NCBI GenBank assembly: GCA_036785705.1
Contig: JAWUZG010000139.1
Location: forward strand, 744,001-808,000
DNA from: Acanthornis magna
Taxonomy: Eukaryota > Chordata > Aves > Passeriformes > Acanthizidae
Length of the DNA: 64,000 bases
Direction of reading: 5' to 3'
Made by a program: the position numbers and the translations under genes. This document shows, piece after piece, positions 13,701-27,600 of this stretch (positions within the stretch are counted from its first letter, which is position 1; each line of letters begins with the position of its first letter). The notes below the pieces were generated by a model. The model was not told where the DNA came from. It worked only from the letters and a program-made list of their open reading frames with translations, and did not search any database.

Positions 13701-16700
13701 AGATAACAGGTGACAAATCAAGATTGTTTTATTTTTGGAATATTTTTTTAAATGTAAGCAGAAAACTTTTTAAAAAAAATATATATTTAGTTTCTGATGC
13801 TAGGAGAGGCAAGAGTCAGAAAAAGCATCAGCCATTATTAACCATGACCAAAACCACTCATATTACAGGAGTCCACGGGCTTTCTAAAATGTTGCCACTA
13901 GAAAATGAGGAAGAAAGGCTGGTGTCATGATTAGCTGACTGTTCTACAACTTTGAATAATCACTGTGTGTTCAAGACCACCCTGTATGGAGACCATCATT
14001 CTCTCACAGTGATGTTGACTGGTTTGCAGACTAAAGCTATAGAAACAAGAAAGAAACAGATTTATGCTGGTCTACAGAAGAGACATGAAAATTTTAACCA
14101 CAAATTACATCAAAATACTCTGGTCCCCTCACAGGATGAGACAGTTTGGGTGCTGAATTTTGGCTGCAGTCAAGTGTACCATCTAATTTTAAAATTATAA
14201 AATTATATTCTAATTATCTGACCACACTTTAAGTCAACTAAGAGTACTTTTTTCCTAACAAAGATTTTTAACATTCTGTTCACCTTAATCTGTGTTACCC
14301 TTCTATCTTTTGAACAGTGTCGACTACACTAATTGTCCACGTTATATCCAAAAAACCAAGCTTTTGCCTTTATCAAGGACTCTAATTTTTCATCCATTTC
14401 CTTCATGTTCCTGTCCTCCTCCATTTTCAGTATGCAGTAGGATGTCTATGAAATTCATGTGTTACTATTTGTTTTTCAGAATCTCTTCAAATTGCAGCAC
14501 AGTGAAAACAAAATTAGTCCCAGCTCCAGGAGAAGGAATCCCATTAAACAGTAAGGGCAAACACACAAATTGCCTGGTACTGAAAATAAATAGCAAGCTG
14601 AAACACATGACTAGATGGACTGTAGCATCTGCCTAGTGTGTTTTCATACTCTGATTCAGATGAAAATAATCAATAAAAAGGAGGACTGTCCATCAAAATC
14701 AGTGAAAAGTTTAAACCAGAGGAAGTTATACAGGAGATGCTCTACAGTCACAAATTCAGGAGACAGGAAAACAAAAATAACAAGCAGAACTTTAAACAAA
14801 GCACATGAAAATTACAGCCACTGGTGAAAAAACAGGATGTTACAAAAAAGCTTAATGGATGGGGAACTGAATAAAAGCAATCTGAAAATAACTACAGATC
14901 TTTTAAACATAAACTATCATAGACTGAGGAGATTTTGCATTATGAATAAGGCTAATGAAAGTAAGCTGACAGAGACAAAAGTTATGATTTCAACAACTTT
15001 CATTCAGTGAAGCAAAAAATGAACAATTTCAGGGACAGAAATCTATGGACCCATTCCTGTCACACAAAATAGTACATTAGCAGAGAGGCTAATGTCCAAA
15101 ACTTACTTATCACGTTCTTTTATTCCTAAATCACAGTCACACTCCCTCTGCTCTGTGTTAAACTGGATGACTGCAATTGCTGCCTCAGCACTTCTTCACT
15201 TCTCACTCGAATCCCAGAATATAAGGTATTGGACAAAAGACATGCCTGGTTTGGCAAAATTAGTCAGCTTCCCTCTCCACATCCATAACACGTAGATCAT
15301 CTGCTCAAAACACAAGGGCTAAAATACCATAATTTCTGGGATATTTGTGGTACTTTAAAGACATCTGCGCTCTAGAAACTGAATTGAGACCTCTAAAGTA
15401 CTTCATACAAGTCCTCCAGCAGTTGTTAAATGGTAATGACTTTTACAGAGGGGGAAAGATTAGCTTTTGTCTTTTTAATACATTATCTAATTCTCAGCTG
15501 GAATAAAGCACTGAAAACAGCTAATTTCTGCAGAATTCCTTTCCTTTTCTCATGGTCAAAATCATCTGTACCTTTCAACACACTTCAAACACTAAATAAG
15601 AATTCATCTAAGAAATTACTGAAAGTTTTTTCAAAATAGCCTAATGATAATCCAAATGTGTAATACTCATTATTATTAATGTAAAGTACATGTGTAAAGG
15701 AAGGGAGACTATACACCTTGAGACTAAGTATTGCACTGCTCCATGAAACTGAAAAGTTACTGCCATTCATACCAAGCAACTGAAGTACAAACATTTCTTT
15801 TACACTGTACCAAAACTATATCAAAGTGTGCTCCAGAGATGAGGGTTTTCTTGGTGGCACTACACCTGTTCATTTCATGAGGTTTTAATAGTTGGGATGA
15901 TAGAAACTGAGCTCTAAAAGGACCTCTTAGACATAACGGAGTTATTCCCTTAAGCTTCATGACCGAAATATATTCACAGACAATTTAAAGAAAAGATTAC
16001 TCAAAAATATAAATGTGTATTTCTAATAATTTTTTTAAAATACACTTTCATTTCTCATACCTCAGAGGCTCCTTCTTACCTGTCTTCTGGGGAGGAAAAA
16101 GAAAGAATTTACAACATGCAAAAGGACTGTAAGCCATCTTCATTAACATTGTTTGTGATTAGTACAACACTTAAACCCCACCTGATTAACTGATTAACTG
16201 GAGAAAAACAAACAGATACTATGCTATGCAAGAGAAACTAGAAGAACTCTGGTAAGGGTTGAACAGTGAGGTCAAGATTGTTATGAACAGAAATACATTG
16301 CAAGTCCTGTTTCATAAATATTTGTGTATTTATGTTTATAAAACATCTTCACTGTTAGTTCTGATGAAAGCACTACAATGACTCGATGGGCAGGTTAATA
16401 ATCAGTGTTCTTTCACCCTTATGTGGGCCTTTATAAAACTACATTTTCTTTTGTCAAAGCTGCAGCTGTACTGAAAGCTCGTTCCTTCTTGAACATTCAT
16501 TTAATTTCTGAACATATAGATGGTATTATTGCGTAAACTTATTTAAGAGGTCAACTCCATTCCTCTGGAGCTGCATAAGCTTTAAAAATACCTATCACAA
16601 CACAGAATTTCCACTTCAAAACTTCTGAATTCCCAGGCAAAGCCATTTTTTAAAGCATTTACCTTTTCAAAAAATAAGAAAATAAACAAACAAACAAAAC

Positions 16701-18591
16701 TGCTAGCATTATAATAAATATAACCAAGCTCAAATTATAATTCTGGGCATGTGTTTTCTCTGCCTACTGGATTTCAGTCCTGAGAAGTCCCATTTCTCCC
16801 TGAGAAGTTCTTTCACCATGCAGCAGCTCAGACCTGTTTGTGGGGCTGTCCCCAGCCCCAGAGCTCTCACCTTATAGCTTGTCTGCATGGTACTGAAAAC
16901 ACCGATCACCTCGGGAACCCTCAGCTATATTAGATATAATTACTCAAATGATGACAAATTGGGAAGGAAGTTTACCATGCACTGATTAATTAAAGAAACA
17001 AAACCAGAATACCTGTGGCTAAAACTCTTTGGGGACTTCTGCCTCCAGCTCTCCCCCAGCACTCAGTCCTCCCCTTACCCTCCCAGGCTGTGGAAATAGG
17101 CACTTTTCAGAATAACTAAGGATGCCCTGCCTATGTCACTCCTGGGACACCCCAGCTTTCCTACAAGCAGCCACAGCTGCACACATGAAAGGGTACAGAC
17201 CATAAACCCAAATCATCAAACCCAGATTAGTTTCTTCTGAAGAGATCATTATTTCTTTTAAGCTGAGGAAAACGTCCCGTCTCCAAATTCTCTTTCCCCT
17301 GCCAAAAAGAAGGCAGATCCCCCCTCCTATATCCAGGGGTTAAAAACAAAAAGCCTGCTCACAACCTGTGAAACTAACAAAAGACAAACTGAACACTATC
17401 ACAGATATCACCTTGTACTCAGTACCGACGGCAGTAATTGAACCTCATATTCTCTAAATTACGGTTTAATTTTTTGTAGTATAAAAACTGGATGGGATGA
17501 TGAACCCTTTTCCTCTTTTACATCTTTGCCTCATTCACTTCTTCTTTTATATCTTTGCCTCATTCACATGCCCATGCCAAAAGCCATCACAACATATGGT
17601 ACACAACAGAGCAGCAAAAGAGTGTTATTTTCACCCCTCCCAATGGCAAAGATCCTCTGGAGCAAGTGTTCTTTGCATACATTTGGCCTTCTGAGTCTGA
17701 GGTCTTCTGGAAGGAAATCACTACACTTTAACACCCTGAACATGAATTTTCAATAGACATCCAAACAGACTGCTCTCTCACTCTTTGTCTGGAATAAAAT
17801 ATACTTAATTTTGGATTGTAAAAGTAAATAACATAAGTAAGTACATTCTGGGAGTTAAGTATAAATGACAAAAACATATGTTACACCAGTGTTTATACAG
17901 AAGCATAGATCACATTTCTTTATACACTCTGGTTATTGTCTTTCGAAGCACTGATACAATCCCTTGAATATGAATGATGTTTCCTGTAAAATAAATACCA
18001 CAAAATCATCCTACATAGCTGGCTGGAGTGTATTACTCTGAGGACAAATATATCTTTTGAACTCTACACAGACCACTGAGTATGGGGCTGAGAAGACCAG
18101 GGGTCTGCTTTCAGCCCTGATGCTGCCTAATGAGCAGCTACAGCAGCTTTTCATAGGGAAGTCTAACATTTCTGTGTCCCATTTCCACACATGCAGAATG
18201 GGAATAATGACTTTTTTTTTTTAACAAATAATCTTGTGAGCAACAGGTGAAAACATGGTAATACAAGCTTATTTTATCCAATGTGTCAAGCTTTCTCCGT
18301 GCAATCTCATTTGTATTATTCATGCATGAAGGATGCAAGAGAAAGATCCTTCAGCATCACAATGCTAAAATTGTTCTCCTTCGCTATTCCCTGCTGCTGC
18401 TGTAACATATTTTGCGGCCAGACTCCAGTACGGCTGGTGTTAAACAAACAGGAATGGTACCTACATCTGCTCAGAAAAGGGTTGCTTAGCAACTGCAATC
18501 AAAGGGTGTTTTATCCTCACCAATCTACTGTAAATTAATAGAATTCTCTCTACCATATTCTAACACTTTTAGTGGCTATATAAATGGTTGT

Positions 18592-18610
18592 TTATTATTA
18601 TTATTATTTT
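18592..18610. repeat. (TTA)n microsatellite
   Basis: Six near-perfect TTA units in AT-rich DNA, continuing into T-rich sequence. Confidence 0.8.
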
Positions 18611-21600
18611 TATTTTGTAGCTAATGTGTTTCATTTCATGATCTGATTCAGGCAAAAAACAGAGCAGCTAGAAAAGGTCATATTATGAAGCACAAAAAGG
18701 TTCAGAGACTTGTTTGCTGTAGAAATATTCTTTGACAGCTCATTGCGTTTATTTACTATACCCTTTTCTTATGCCATTTCAGAATCTATTTCAGCTGCCC
18801 CACGGGAGCATGAAGCCATTAGCCTGAATTATCATTCTGAATGCAGATTTCACAAGGTAACACCAAATCATGAAGGTTTTGATTCCTGTAGCTACTGAGA
18901 TGCTTTCCCTTTCGAGAGGTTACAGGTCTGCCATTTGTTTGCATATTAACAGCATTGATTTTCAGTATATCTGACACTGGAGTGTTCATTTATCATATAT
19001 GTAATAGCTGAATACCAGAAGGTGTGCTGCAGAGTGCATGTCAACACATAGAAAAGAAATTAGTATATCTGAGATATTAAACAGGCTATGCAAGCGAGGA
19101 AACAATCAAACATGGAGCAAAGAAAGCTGGTAGAGCCTATTCATCAGGTTTTAGCAAGTTTCATTTCCAGCCATGCTGAAATGGGAGCAGAATTTTGATT
19201 TAAAAGGCTTTTACTGAGGACACTGAAGCAAAAAAGCTGGGACTTATTGGTGAACATTAAAGGTCGCATACTCTCCTCATCACGAAATAGCTTTTAGTAG
19301 CAGGAGGATCAAAAAGGCTGGTAGAACCCAGATGAGCCCATATACCTCCTTTCTTCCACTATGTCCAGACATACTTTCACCAGGTGTGCATCTGAGCCTG
19401 CAAATGTCCTGGTCTACAGCCAGCCCTCAAACTGTCCTCTATTCCAGCTGCCCTTTGCTCTCCACATTCCACACCACACCCATGGTCCATGTGTATTTAA
19501 ATGGTATGCAATTATTTAAATTCCTCCATCTGTCTCCCCACAACCTTACACATATTAATTCTTGGAGGGAAAATGGCTTTGCTATTTGCTAGATGCCAGC
19601 ATTCACCTGGACAGCAGTCAGCGGAGCAGGTTGTTAAACAAACATCCTGATGGAACAAAACCAAGTGTGAAGCAGCAACACAGAGAAGAATACACTTGTA
19701 CTCAAACAGAAACCTCCTAGAAGAACTCAGGCAAAGCCAGGAAACAACAAAACAAGCAAGCTTTCATTTGTTTTGTCCATAACTGTAATAAAGGTGAGGA
19801 AGTTGAAAGTGCTTTGCTTAGAGGAGCCCTCCACACTTCTCCTCCCTCATATCAGTGCTCTGTACTCCATGCAATCCAACATCAAAAGCAACTCTGGCCA
19901 AAACAGCTCCTTAATTTTTCTGCTGTGCTTGTCTCTGATTAAAGCGTGAACTTTAATGTAAACAGCACTTTATCTGAGGGCAGGAATTCACACAAAACCA
20001 CCAAAACAGTAAGATGCAAGGTGGACTCTTGGTACTTCCAGAAACTACTGCAGGCTCAAGCCACGGATGCAGTAACTACAATTTAGCACTATCTGTGCTT
20101 ACATCAGCTTTCATACTCTCAAAATATGCACTATATTTGTGCAGTTCCCTCAGCAAGAGAACTGAGGTATATCCTGTGAGAGTAGCAGCTAAAGATCCAG
20201 AAGTTTGATGCAAGATTGCTTAATAATTCCACAACTCTCTTGAAAATGTACTTTAAAATAATACATAAACTCTTTAGAGATGGGGGCTGGTTTGTTTGTT
20301 TAAAGAGGCATGTTCAATTTTTGTATTTTCAATCCAGAAAATGTATAGGTGGTAAATGCTGACAAAACTCAGCTTAAAAATATATTTCTCCACACTCGAC
20401 TTATCCAGCCTGGAGAGTCCTAAACTGAGGATTCTCTAGAATGTAAACTGTTCCATAATTTCAATCCTTCTTCTAGATACTTCATTCAGCTCTACCACGC
20501 CTCTGTGAACGGAGAGGGAAGAAGGGTCCAAATGTGAGAGAACCACCAACCCATGATCTGGTACTGATGTTCCCTGCTCTGTTTTCCAATTTCTTTTCCA
20601 ATAATTTCTACTCTTCCTTTTGAGGTTCTGATGTGTTCCCCTCTCTTGTGTGCCATTTAAGATTTCTCTACACAGAATTGGATCCAGCATTAATCCCCAC
20701 AGTATGCAAGCTCTTTCCGTTATCATGTATGAGTATGCTGTGCTGCGTGCACCCATACTGGACTTCACCGCTGCCCTCTCTCCTTCAGCTGAGCTAACAA
20801 ATATACCTTTTCTGTTTTATCTTTCAACCAATGGTTAATTCTCTTACTTCACAGGAATTTAATATCTTTGAGAGCCTTTAATGAGAGACTTCCCTTGCAT
20901 ACACTTGCAGAGACCATCAGGGAATTACACTGATTTCTGAAGCATGACTTCTCTTTACAAATGCTGTGTTGGCTCTTCTCCATATGGCCTTTAAATTCAC
21001 ATTAATTAAGAGCCACATGCCCGTAATTTTCAATTTTTACCACAATTCCTATTCAGTTCCTCTGAAATACTGTTTTGTGATTTACCTTGGAGCTTCTTTT
21101 TTTCTTTTTTTCTTTTTTTAACTAACATGTCATTAGCCTCTTGAAGTCACAAGGTAACAAAGTGGCTTTCAACAGCAAGTTGCACACTAAATGCTTTAGC
21201 TACTTCTTCACATTCATAGTAACAATGCCCTGTTAATTTTTCCTATTGGATCCACACCCTTGCGTATCAGCCGTTCAAATCGAAACTGATATTTCCTGTA
21301 AAGGAAACCGAGTTGGAACTAATGCCTTCTAGAATGCTGTTAAAAATTATAAAGAAAATTTTGCACAGAACAGCCCCACAACACCTAAATTTACCTTATT
21401 TATGTAGTTCTTTTACAAAGACATATACATAAACATGAGTTTCAGAAAAGCTCAGAGTCTTTTACTGAGATAAAAACTAGTAACAAATTAATTATGGTCA
21501 AAGACACTAGGCAGCACAAATATCTTGAAAAGGTGCTTTTTGTTCTTTGATCTCATATGAAAGAAACACTTTCACGCCAAACAAAACAGAATTCTATGAG

Positions 21601-24600
21601 TACTTTTTCCCCCCCAAAAATAGCGCATATTTACTTGTCTCTGTAGCCAACTCCACGAGACTCCATCTCCTTCCCTGAGGCAGGACTGTGACGTGGAGTG
21701 AGTCCCTCTGGGGCCCAAGGGAGGAATGTCCAGGCACTGAGGTTTCACTCTGTGAGCAGGCAGGGAAGGACAGACAGATGCTGGATTTTATCACACTGAA
21801 AGAGTCAGCCATTGCAGCTGGGATGCTCAGAGAAACCAAAATGTGAGACTGGGATGGGCCAAGGGCAAACTGCTACACACGTGCACAGCAAAAGAGAACG
21901 GGACAAAGTTGTACCTCGGAGTGCCTTGGTGGCAACACAGCTGCTGAAGGCTTTTACCGGTCTGGTAAGACCTCGCAGCTGTACTGGCTCAGAGATGCAC
22001 TCAGAAATTAAATCTAGCCTTACCTTTGCAAAAACTACATTCACAGACCTAAGTCTGTTTAATGAGTACTGATTTGTTCATTAAGCTGACAGGTGAATTT
22101 CCTCTTCAATCTACATTATATTGCCTGTTACTTCTGTTGGTTTCTGGGGAAAAAAAGCAGCAGCAGCCGCCCTTATTTAAAAACAAACAAAAAAGCCCCT
22201 CATGATGAGATTGACATGAAAGAAACTTCTTTCTCATCAGTAATTGCTTCCCCCTGGGCTTGACAAGGTTTACAAATTAAAGCTTTTCCTTCATAGATGG
22301 CTTGACCTATCATGAATTATAGCTGCTGCTACTGGTCCACTCCTCCCTGCACACAAGGCTTGCTATCTCAATTTTGCACTGTAATTAAATATTTTCTGAT
22401 GGCACATTATTTATTATTCCTCACCTTCAGCTCTCCTGGTGTTTATACATCTCCACATATGAGTAGGCAATTCAAAAACTGTTATTAACAATATTAATAA
22501 CCTGAGAGCTTGTTTGATGTGAGTGAGACACAGGGGTGGAACTGCTTGACTGCAAGGAACAAGGGGTGGGGGTTTTTTTTGTTGTCTTTGTTTGTTTTTT
22601 TAATTGTTGCATTATCTAGTACCATCTAGTCTTTGTCCACAATCAAAGATCTTAAGCAGTTCAGGAGGAAATATGAAAAAAGTACTGATGCGTGAAATTT
22701 ATAACTAATCTCATTTGACCATTACAAAACTACCCAAGAGTGAAGCAAAGAAAAAAGAGAAGAATAGGCATATTTTTGTTATCTTACTTATTATTTTTTT
22801 GCTCTTAAAAAAAAAACAACACATCTTTCCTCCCAAAACCAACTTGGAAGATAAGTAGGACCTGTTGCACTAGAAGGCAAACCAAGATCAAGCAAAAGAG
22901 GCATGTCATATTTCAGACATTCACACCTAACTGTCAATATAATTCTTCCAAAACTTTAAGGTTGGTTTTTTTCCTTATTTGTCTTCTCTATATTCTCATC
23001 TGTACTGCTACTACCACAAGCAATACTCAGTGCAGCCCTTGAAAAATCACTGTGACTTGGTACCAACTGAGAATTCGGCCCAGGAGATAAAGGTGTTCAC
23101 CCACAGACTCAACTCAGTGCACTTCAGAGCTGCTAATTACAAACCTTTCCATTGCAATCCTAGTGCGCCACACTTAATACATCTGACAAACCTTATGGCA
23201 ATCAGCTTCCCATTTTGCATCTTGCTCCGTATTTCCCACAATCTCCTGCAGGAGATGGGCCACAGTCAACAGCCCCATCTCCCTCCTCTCCTCCCCAAGG
23301 AGCACTGGGGCAAGAGGCACAGTCTGCACCTTTGTGAGCTCAGAAGCCAAGGATCAGGCAGCCCCTCTCACACTTCTCAGGTAGGAAGGGCACCAGAGCT
23401 CAGAGTCCTGGGGAGCGCTTGGGGGGGAGGGACAAACATGGAAGGAAGGGGTGAGAGGCAGAGCCCAATGGGCATGGGAACAGGAAAAGCAGGCAGAACT
23501 GAGAGAGGATCCATTTTGTTTAGTGTTTTGCTGAAAATATAATTGATGAATAAAAGCATCCGCTGAAAGGAATTAGTGTACAGCTGGGATGGTTTTTTAT
23601 GGAGAAGATGATTACAGTGACCTCCCAGGTGAGCATGGTGCTCACAGCCCTGGGGCAGCAGGGGCAGATCCAGAGAACACCCAAAATTATTTGCTGACGT
23701 AACAAACCAAGTTTAAAAAGACGTAAATATCTAGATCAACAATACTCTTTAGAGGCTCCACATGCAAAGCACCTGTAACCATCAATAAGTATTTTCTTTT
23801 ATAATTAACAATACTATTTGGTTTTATGTGTACAGTATACTAATGAAAAATAAATTACATGCTGCATAACTAGAGCACACTAACATAGTCACATTTGACT
23901 GCTAAAGCTTTTGTTTTCCAAGAAGTCAGTGCTTTTCCCCATTTTGCTAACTCACAAGAAAAAGGAATTGCTATGGCAATGGTAACTTACTTGAGGTTGA
24001 AAGGCATCCAAAAGCCAGGATCTGCAAAACTCTTATTTCTCACTTACTGCCAATTTAATCCTAATCTATTTGTTTTTAAAGACTTGATTCAGGCCCTGTG
24101 ATACATGCTGTACTAGAAATATATTGAAAATTATGATTTTGCAAAGGGCATTTTATAGACATCCCATATCACAGCAAATTTCATCAACTTCTTTTAAAAT
24201 ACACAGATGAAAATATGCATTTTGTGTCCAACATTTAAATCAATGTTGTTTGTGTAATGCAATGTATTTGAAACACTAATTAGGTTGCCTGACAAGACTT
24301 TTCAGCAATTTAAGGTACTGAAAATATTTTCATTTATTCTCTACCCTTACTACTCTCAGACATAAAGCTGAGTATATTTATGTCTATTTTTCCCCCTCAA
24401 CAGAAGAAATAAATTCACAACATCATGAAAATGGGATTTTACAATGAGTTAGCATTTATCACACCAAACCACTAAGATGTCTTGCTCAGCTGGAACTGTG
24501 CACATTCCCAGATGGTGTATTGGATTATAATTTCACAAAATGAGTTTACTCTCTCAACAATTTCTCCTGCAATTTCCTCGGAAAAGTCATCTAAATACTT

Positions 24601-27600
24601 CCACAGTCTCTATTTCTACTCCCTGTGGAGTCTCCCATATCTTTTCTGTATGGCATTATTTTATTTTGCTATCATGGATTATTGTATGTAAGAATTATGC
24701 TACTGAGATTCTCCTATGGCATTCTTACTTTTTATTCTTTCATTATAATATTTATAGCAAGATCTTTACAAGCTGGCTTTTAATTTTTTTTCATCCTGTA
24801 CCTTTCACACAGTTCATTTTCCCTGCACCTGATTTCTTTAATAACTAAACTATGACTTGCCATATCCATGAACAACAATGAAAAGTAAAAATTTATCTAT
24901 GTTGACACCTAGGTAATAGGAGAGCTGCACAAACCCTAGAAAGACAACTGCATTTCCGCTGTATGGTGAGACCAACTTGGTGGCCTACAGCACGGGGTCA
25001 GGAGGTGACCCTGGACTCGTAGGATATTGGCACTGAGTGCCAGCCCTGGGAGCAGCCTCTCCTGCTGCAGAGATGGGAAATGGTGGCAGATCTTCGCTGG
25101 CCGGGGGCTGAAGAGGAGGCAACAACAAGGAGAGGCCAGGGATGGTTCATGTTTGCCCACAGTCACACGAGAACCCTGGCACCAGCTGGGTTAGTGACAC
25201 ATGAGCGATGGAGGCACCACGGTAACCTTTCTGAAACAGAAATTGCTCCTTAGAGGCATCACTTGCAAAAGTCTCCGCCCAAAGGTCATGAGGCAGAGAG
25301 AAATATGCTGATGTGGACTATTTTAGAGATGAACCAGAATATTTTCCTCACCTAATCTGGGCTCACCCAACCTTAATTTTAGGATTCTAAATTAAGTATG
25401 TCAAGAAAAGAAACAGGTGTACAGCTAAATTACAGGTTACATTGCTCAGAGCACAACCCAAGGTTACAAAAGGGTTTTATTTGGACTTAGGGCTTGTCAG
25501 TGGCATTATATAATCCAACAACCAAGGATTTACATTATTTTACCTTTGTTCTCAAATGAAGATTTCTTACTGATTTATTGATTTTGTTTGTACAAGTGGA
25601 AGGAAGCTCATGGGTAATCCTTGGTGGTGGGACATTGCAGCTCTAATTAGGTCATCATCTCCTTTCAAATTGGAATGTGGCTTGCTTTGCTAAAATATTT
25701 GCATATTCTGAAAATTCAAAAATTCATTGTTTACTGCACACATACACTCAATATACCTCAAATAACAGTGACCCAAGCTCACACAATTAACACAGCAGTT
25801 ACAGTATTGCAGGGACACCTTTGCTATTGCAGACCTCCAAAAGTAGCCCATTTTTTGTAGTTTGCATAGATGCTGAAACAAAACACAACTTCTGATAAGC
25901 ATCACTCTTGTTTCCAAGAGATAAGTAATGAAACAAACACAGCCATGTACTCCCAAAATAATTTTGCTAAGTGAATGCAAGCAAATTGGATACCAAGGTA
26001 AGCCTTTTATTTGGTTATAATCCCTGTGTGGATGCCTATTCTAGCTACAAAGGGCATGTGCAAGTTGCTCAGTCAAACATCATTTCTGGTTAATGACAGA
26101 ACAACTCATACATAAAACATAAAAGTTTGCTTGGCCTTTACACTCCACCTTGTGCAACATCTCAAATAGTTAACATGCACAATGTATTAAAGAAAAAAAA
26201 TTTAAGAATCTACAGTCTTAACAAACATGAACCAGTAACTAATCATTACTGTTCCACTGTAATCTCTGCTGTCCACAACATACATTTCTGGACATAGAAA
26301 TGAGAAAATTAGGTGGCAATATTTAAATTAATACACCATATACATATTCACTACATGCTGCTCTTACAAAATCTTGCACACAGCCAAACTATTGAAGCTG
26401 TCATTGGAACTAACAAACTGATCAAAGCACCTGGAAAGCAACAATGTTCTGAAGTAGAGCTGTGCTTTCTCCTTCTGCCTTACTGGAGCTCTGGTGACTA
26501 ATCTGTAAAACTATTCATGCATTTCTCCATCATTTACTCTTTCCAACACATTGCTCTCTTTACTTAATGCAACAGGTTAACATTCACAAAAAGTCTAATG
26601 ATGAAAATAATTAAAAGCTGTTTAAAATTCACAAATTTGGTGTTCGGCAAAAATATGTAAATCAATGAATCAGTAAATGGATAAATTTACTTTTTAGTTA
26701 TAAATGGAGTTCCTTGGGATTTTTTGTTTTCCTCATGCATCTCGTGTTCTAGACGACAGATTTTACTAGCAATGGTTCAATCCATGAAGGCTGCATATTG
26801 GAACTAGCAGGTACGTGTACATTTATAGCCCTATACATATTAGATACATATATGTATACACACACATATATGCACACATTTCTATAGACACAAATAACCT
26901 TTCAGAGACCCAAATGCACTCGAACATTTAAGCAAAGCACAAAAAGAAACAGAATATATAGGAATTGGCAGATCTGAAGATCAGTCACTGGCCTGGAAAG
27001 GAAATGCTTTCTCTCTGGCAGTTTGTGAACATATGCTCTTAGACGTGAGTCATATGTGGGACTATATCACACACACATATAAAATAACACATCATTTACA
27101 AATTACAGACTTTTCACATCTAAGCATTTCTGGAGCATGACTGAATCCAAACCATTAGTACTCCAGGAAAGCTCATTACAGAGACAATTTAACAGACTAG
27201 AAGATGCCTTTCCCAAGATACTTTCCCAACTTATCTTGGGTTATTTGCTAAATGGACAGAACAATATTGCTCACATCTCATATGAATTTCTTGCCAAGGC
27301 CAAGAAGTGAGAAGGACAAACAGTAAGGCTGTGGTTATATAGTCATCTCAGACAGCTAAAGACATGCCTTTTCCCCAGCAGTTGAAGCCGCACCTTTCAC
27401 TTTAGAGATGCAAAGCTGTGCTGGTTTTGGATGGCACAGAATTTTTTTTTTCATAGTAGCTGGTATGGGGCTGTTTGGGATTTATGCTGAAGCCTGTATT
27501 GATAATACAGGGATGTTTTAGCTTTTGCTGCACAGTGTTTACACAGAGCCGAGGCCTTTTCTGCTTGTCACCCCATCCCAGCAGTAAGTGGGCTGGGGGT

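Noticed and set aside
22979..23542. 187-codon plus ORF
   Set aside because: Longest ORF in the AT-rich part, but without domain, signal peptide or plausible splice context; its second half is a G/R/P-rich composition effect.
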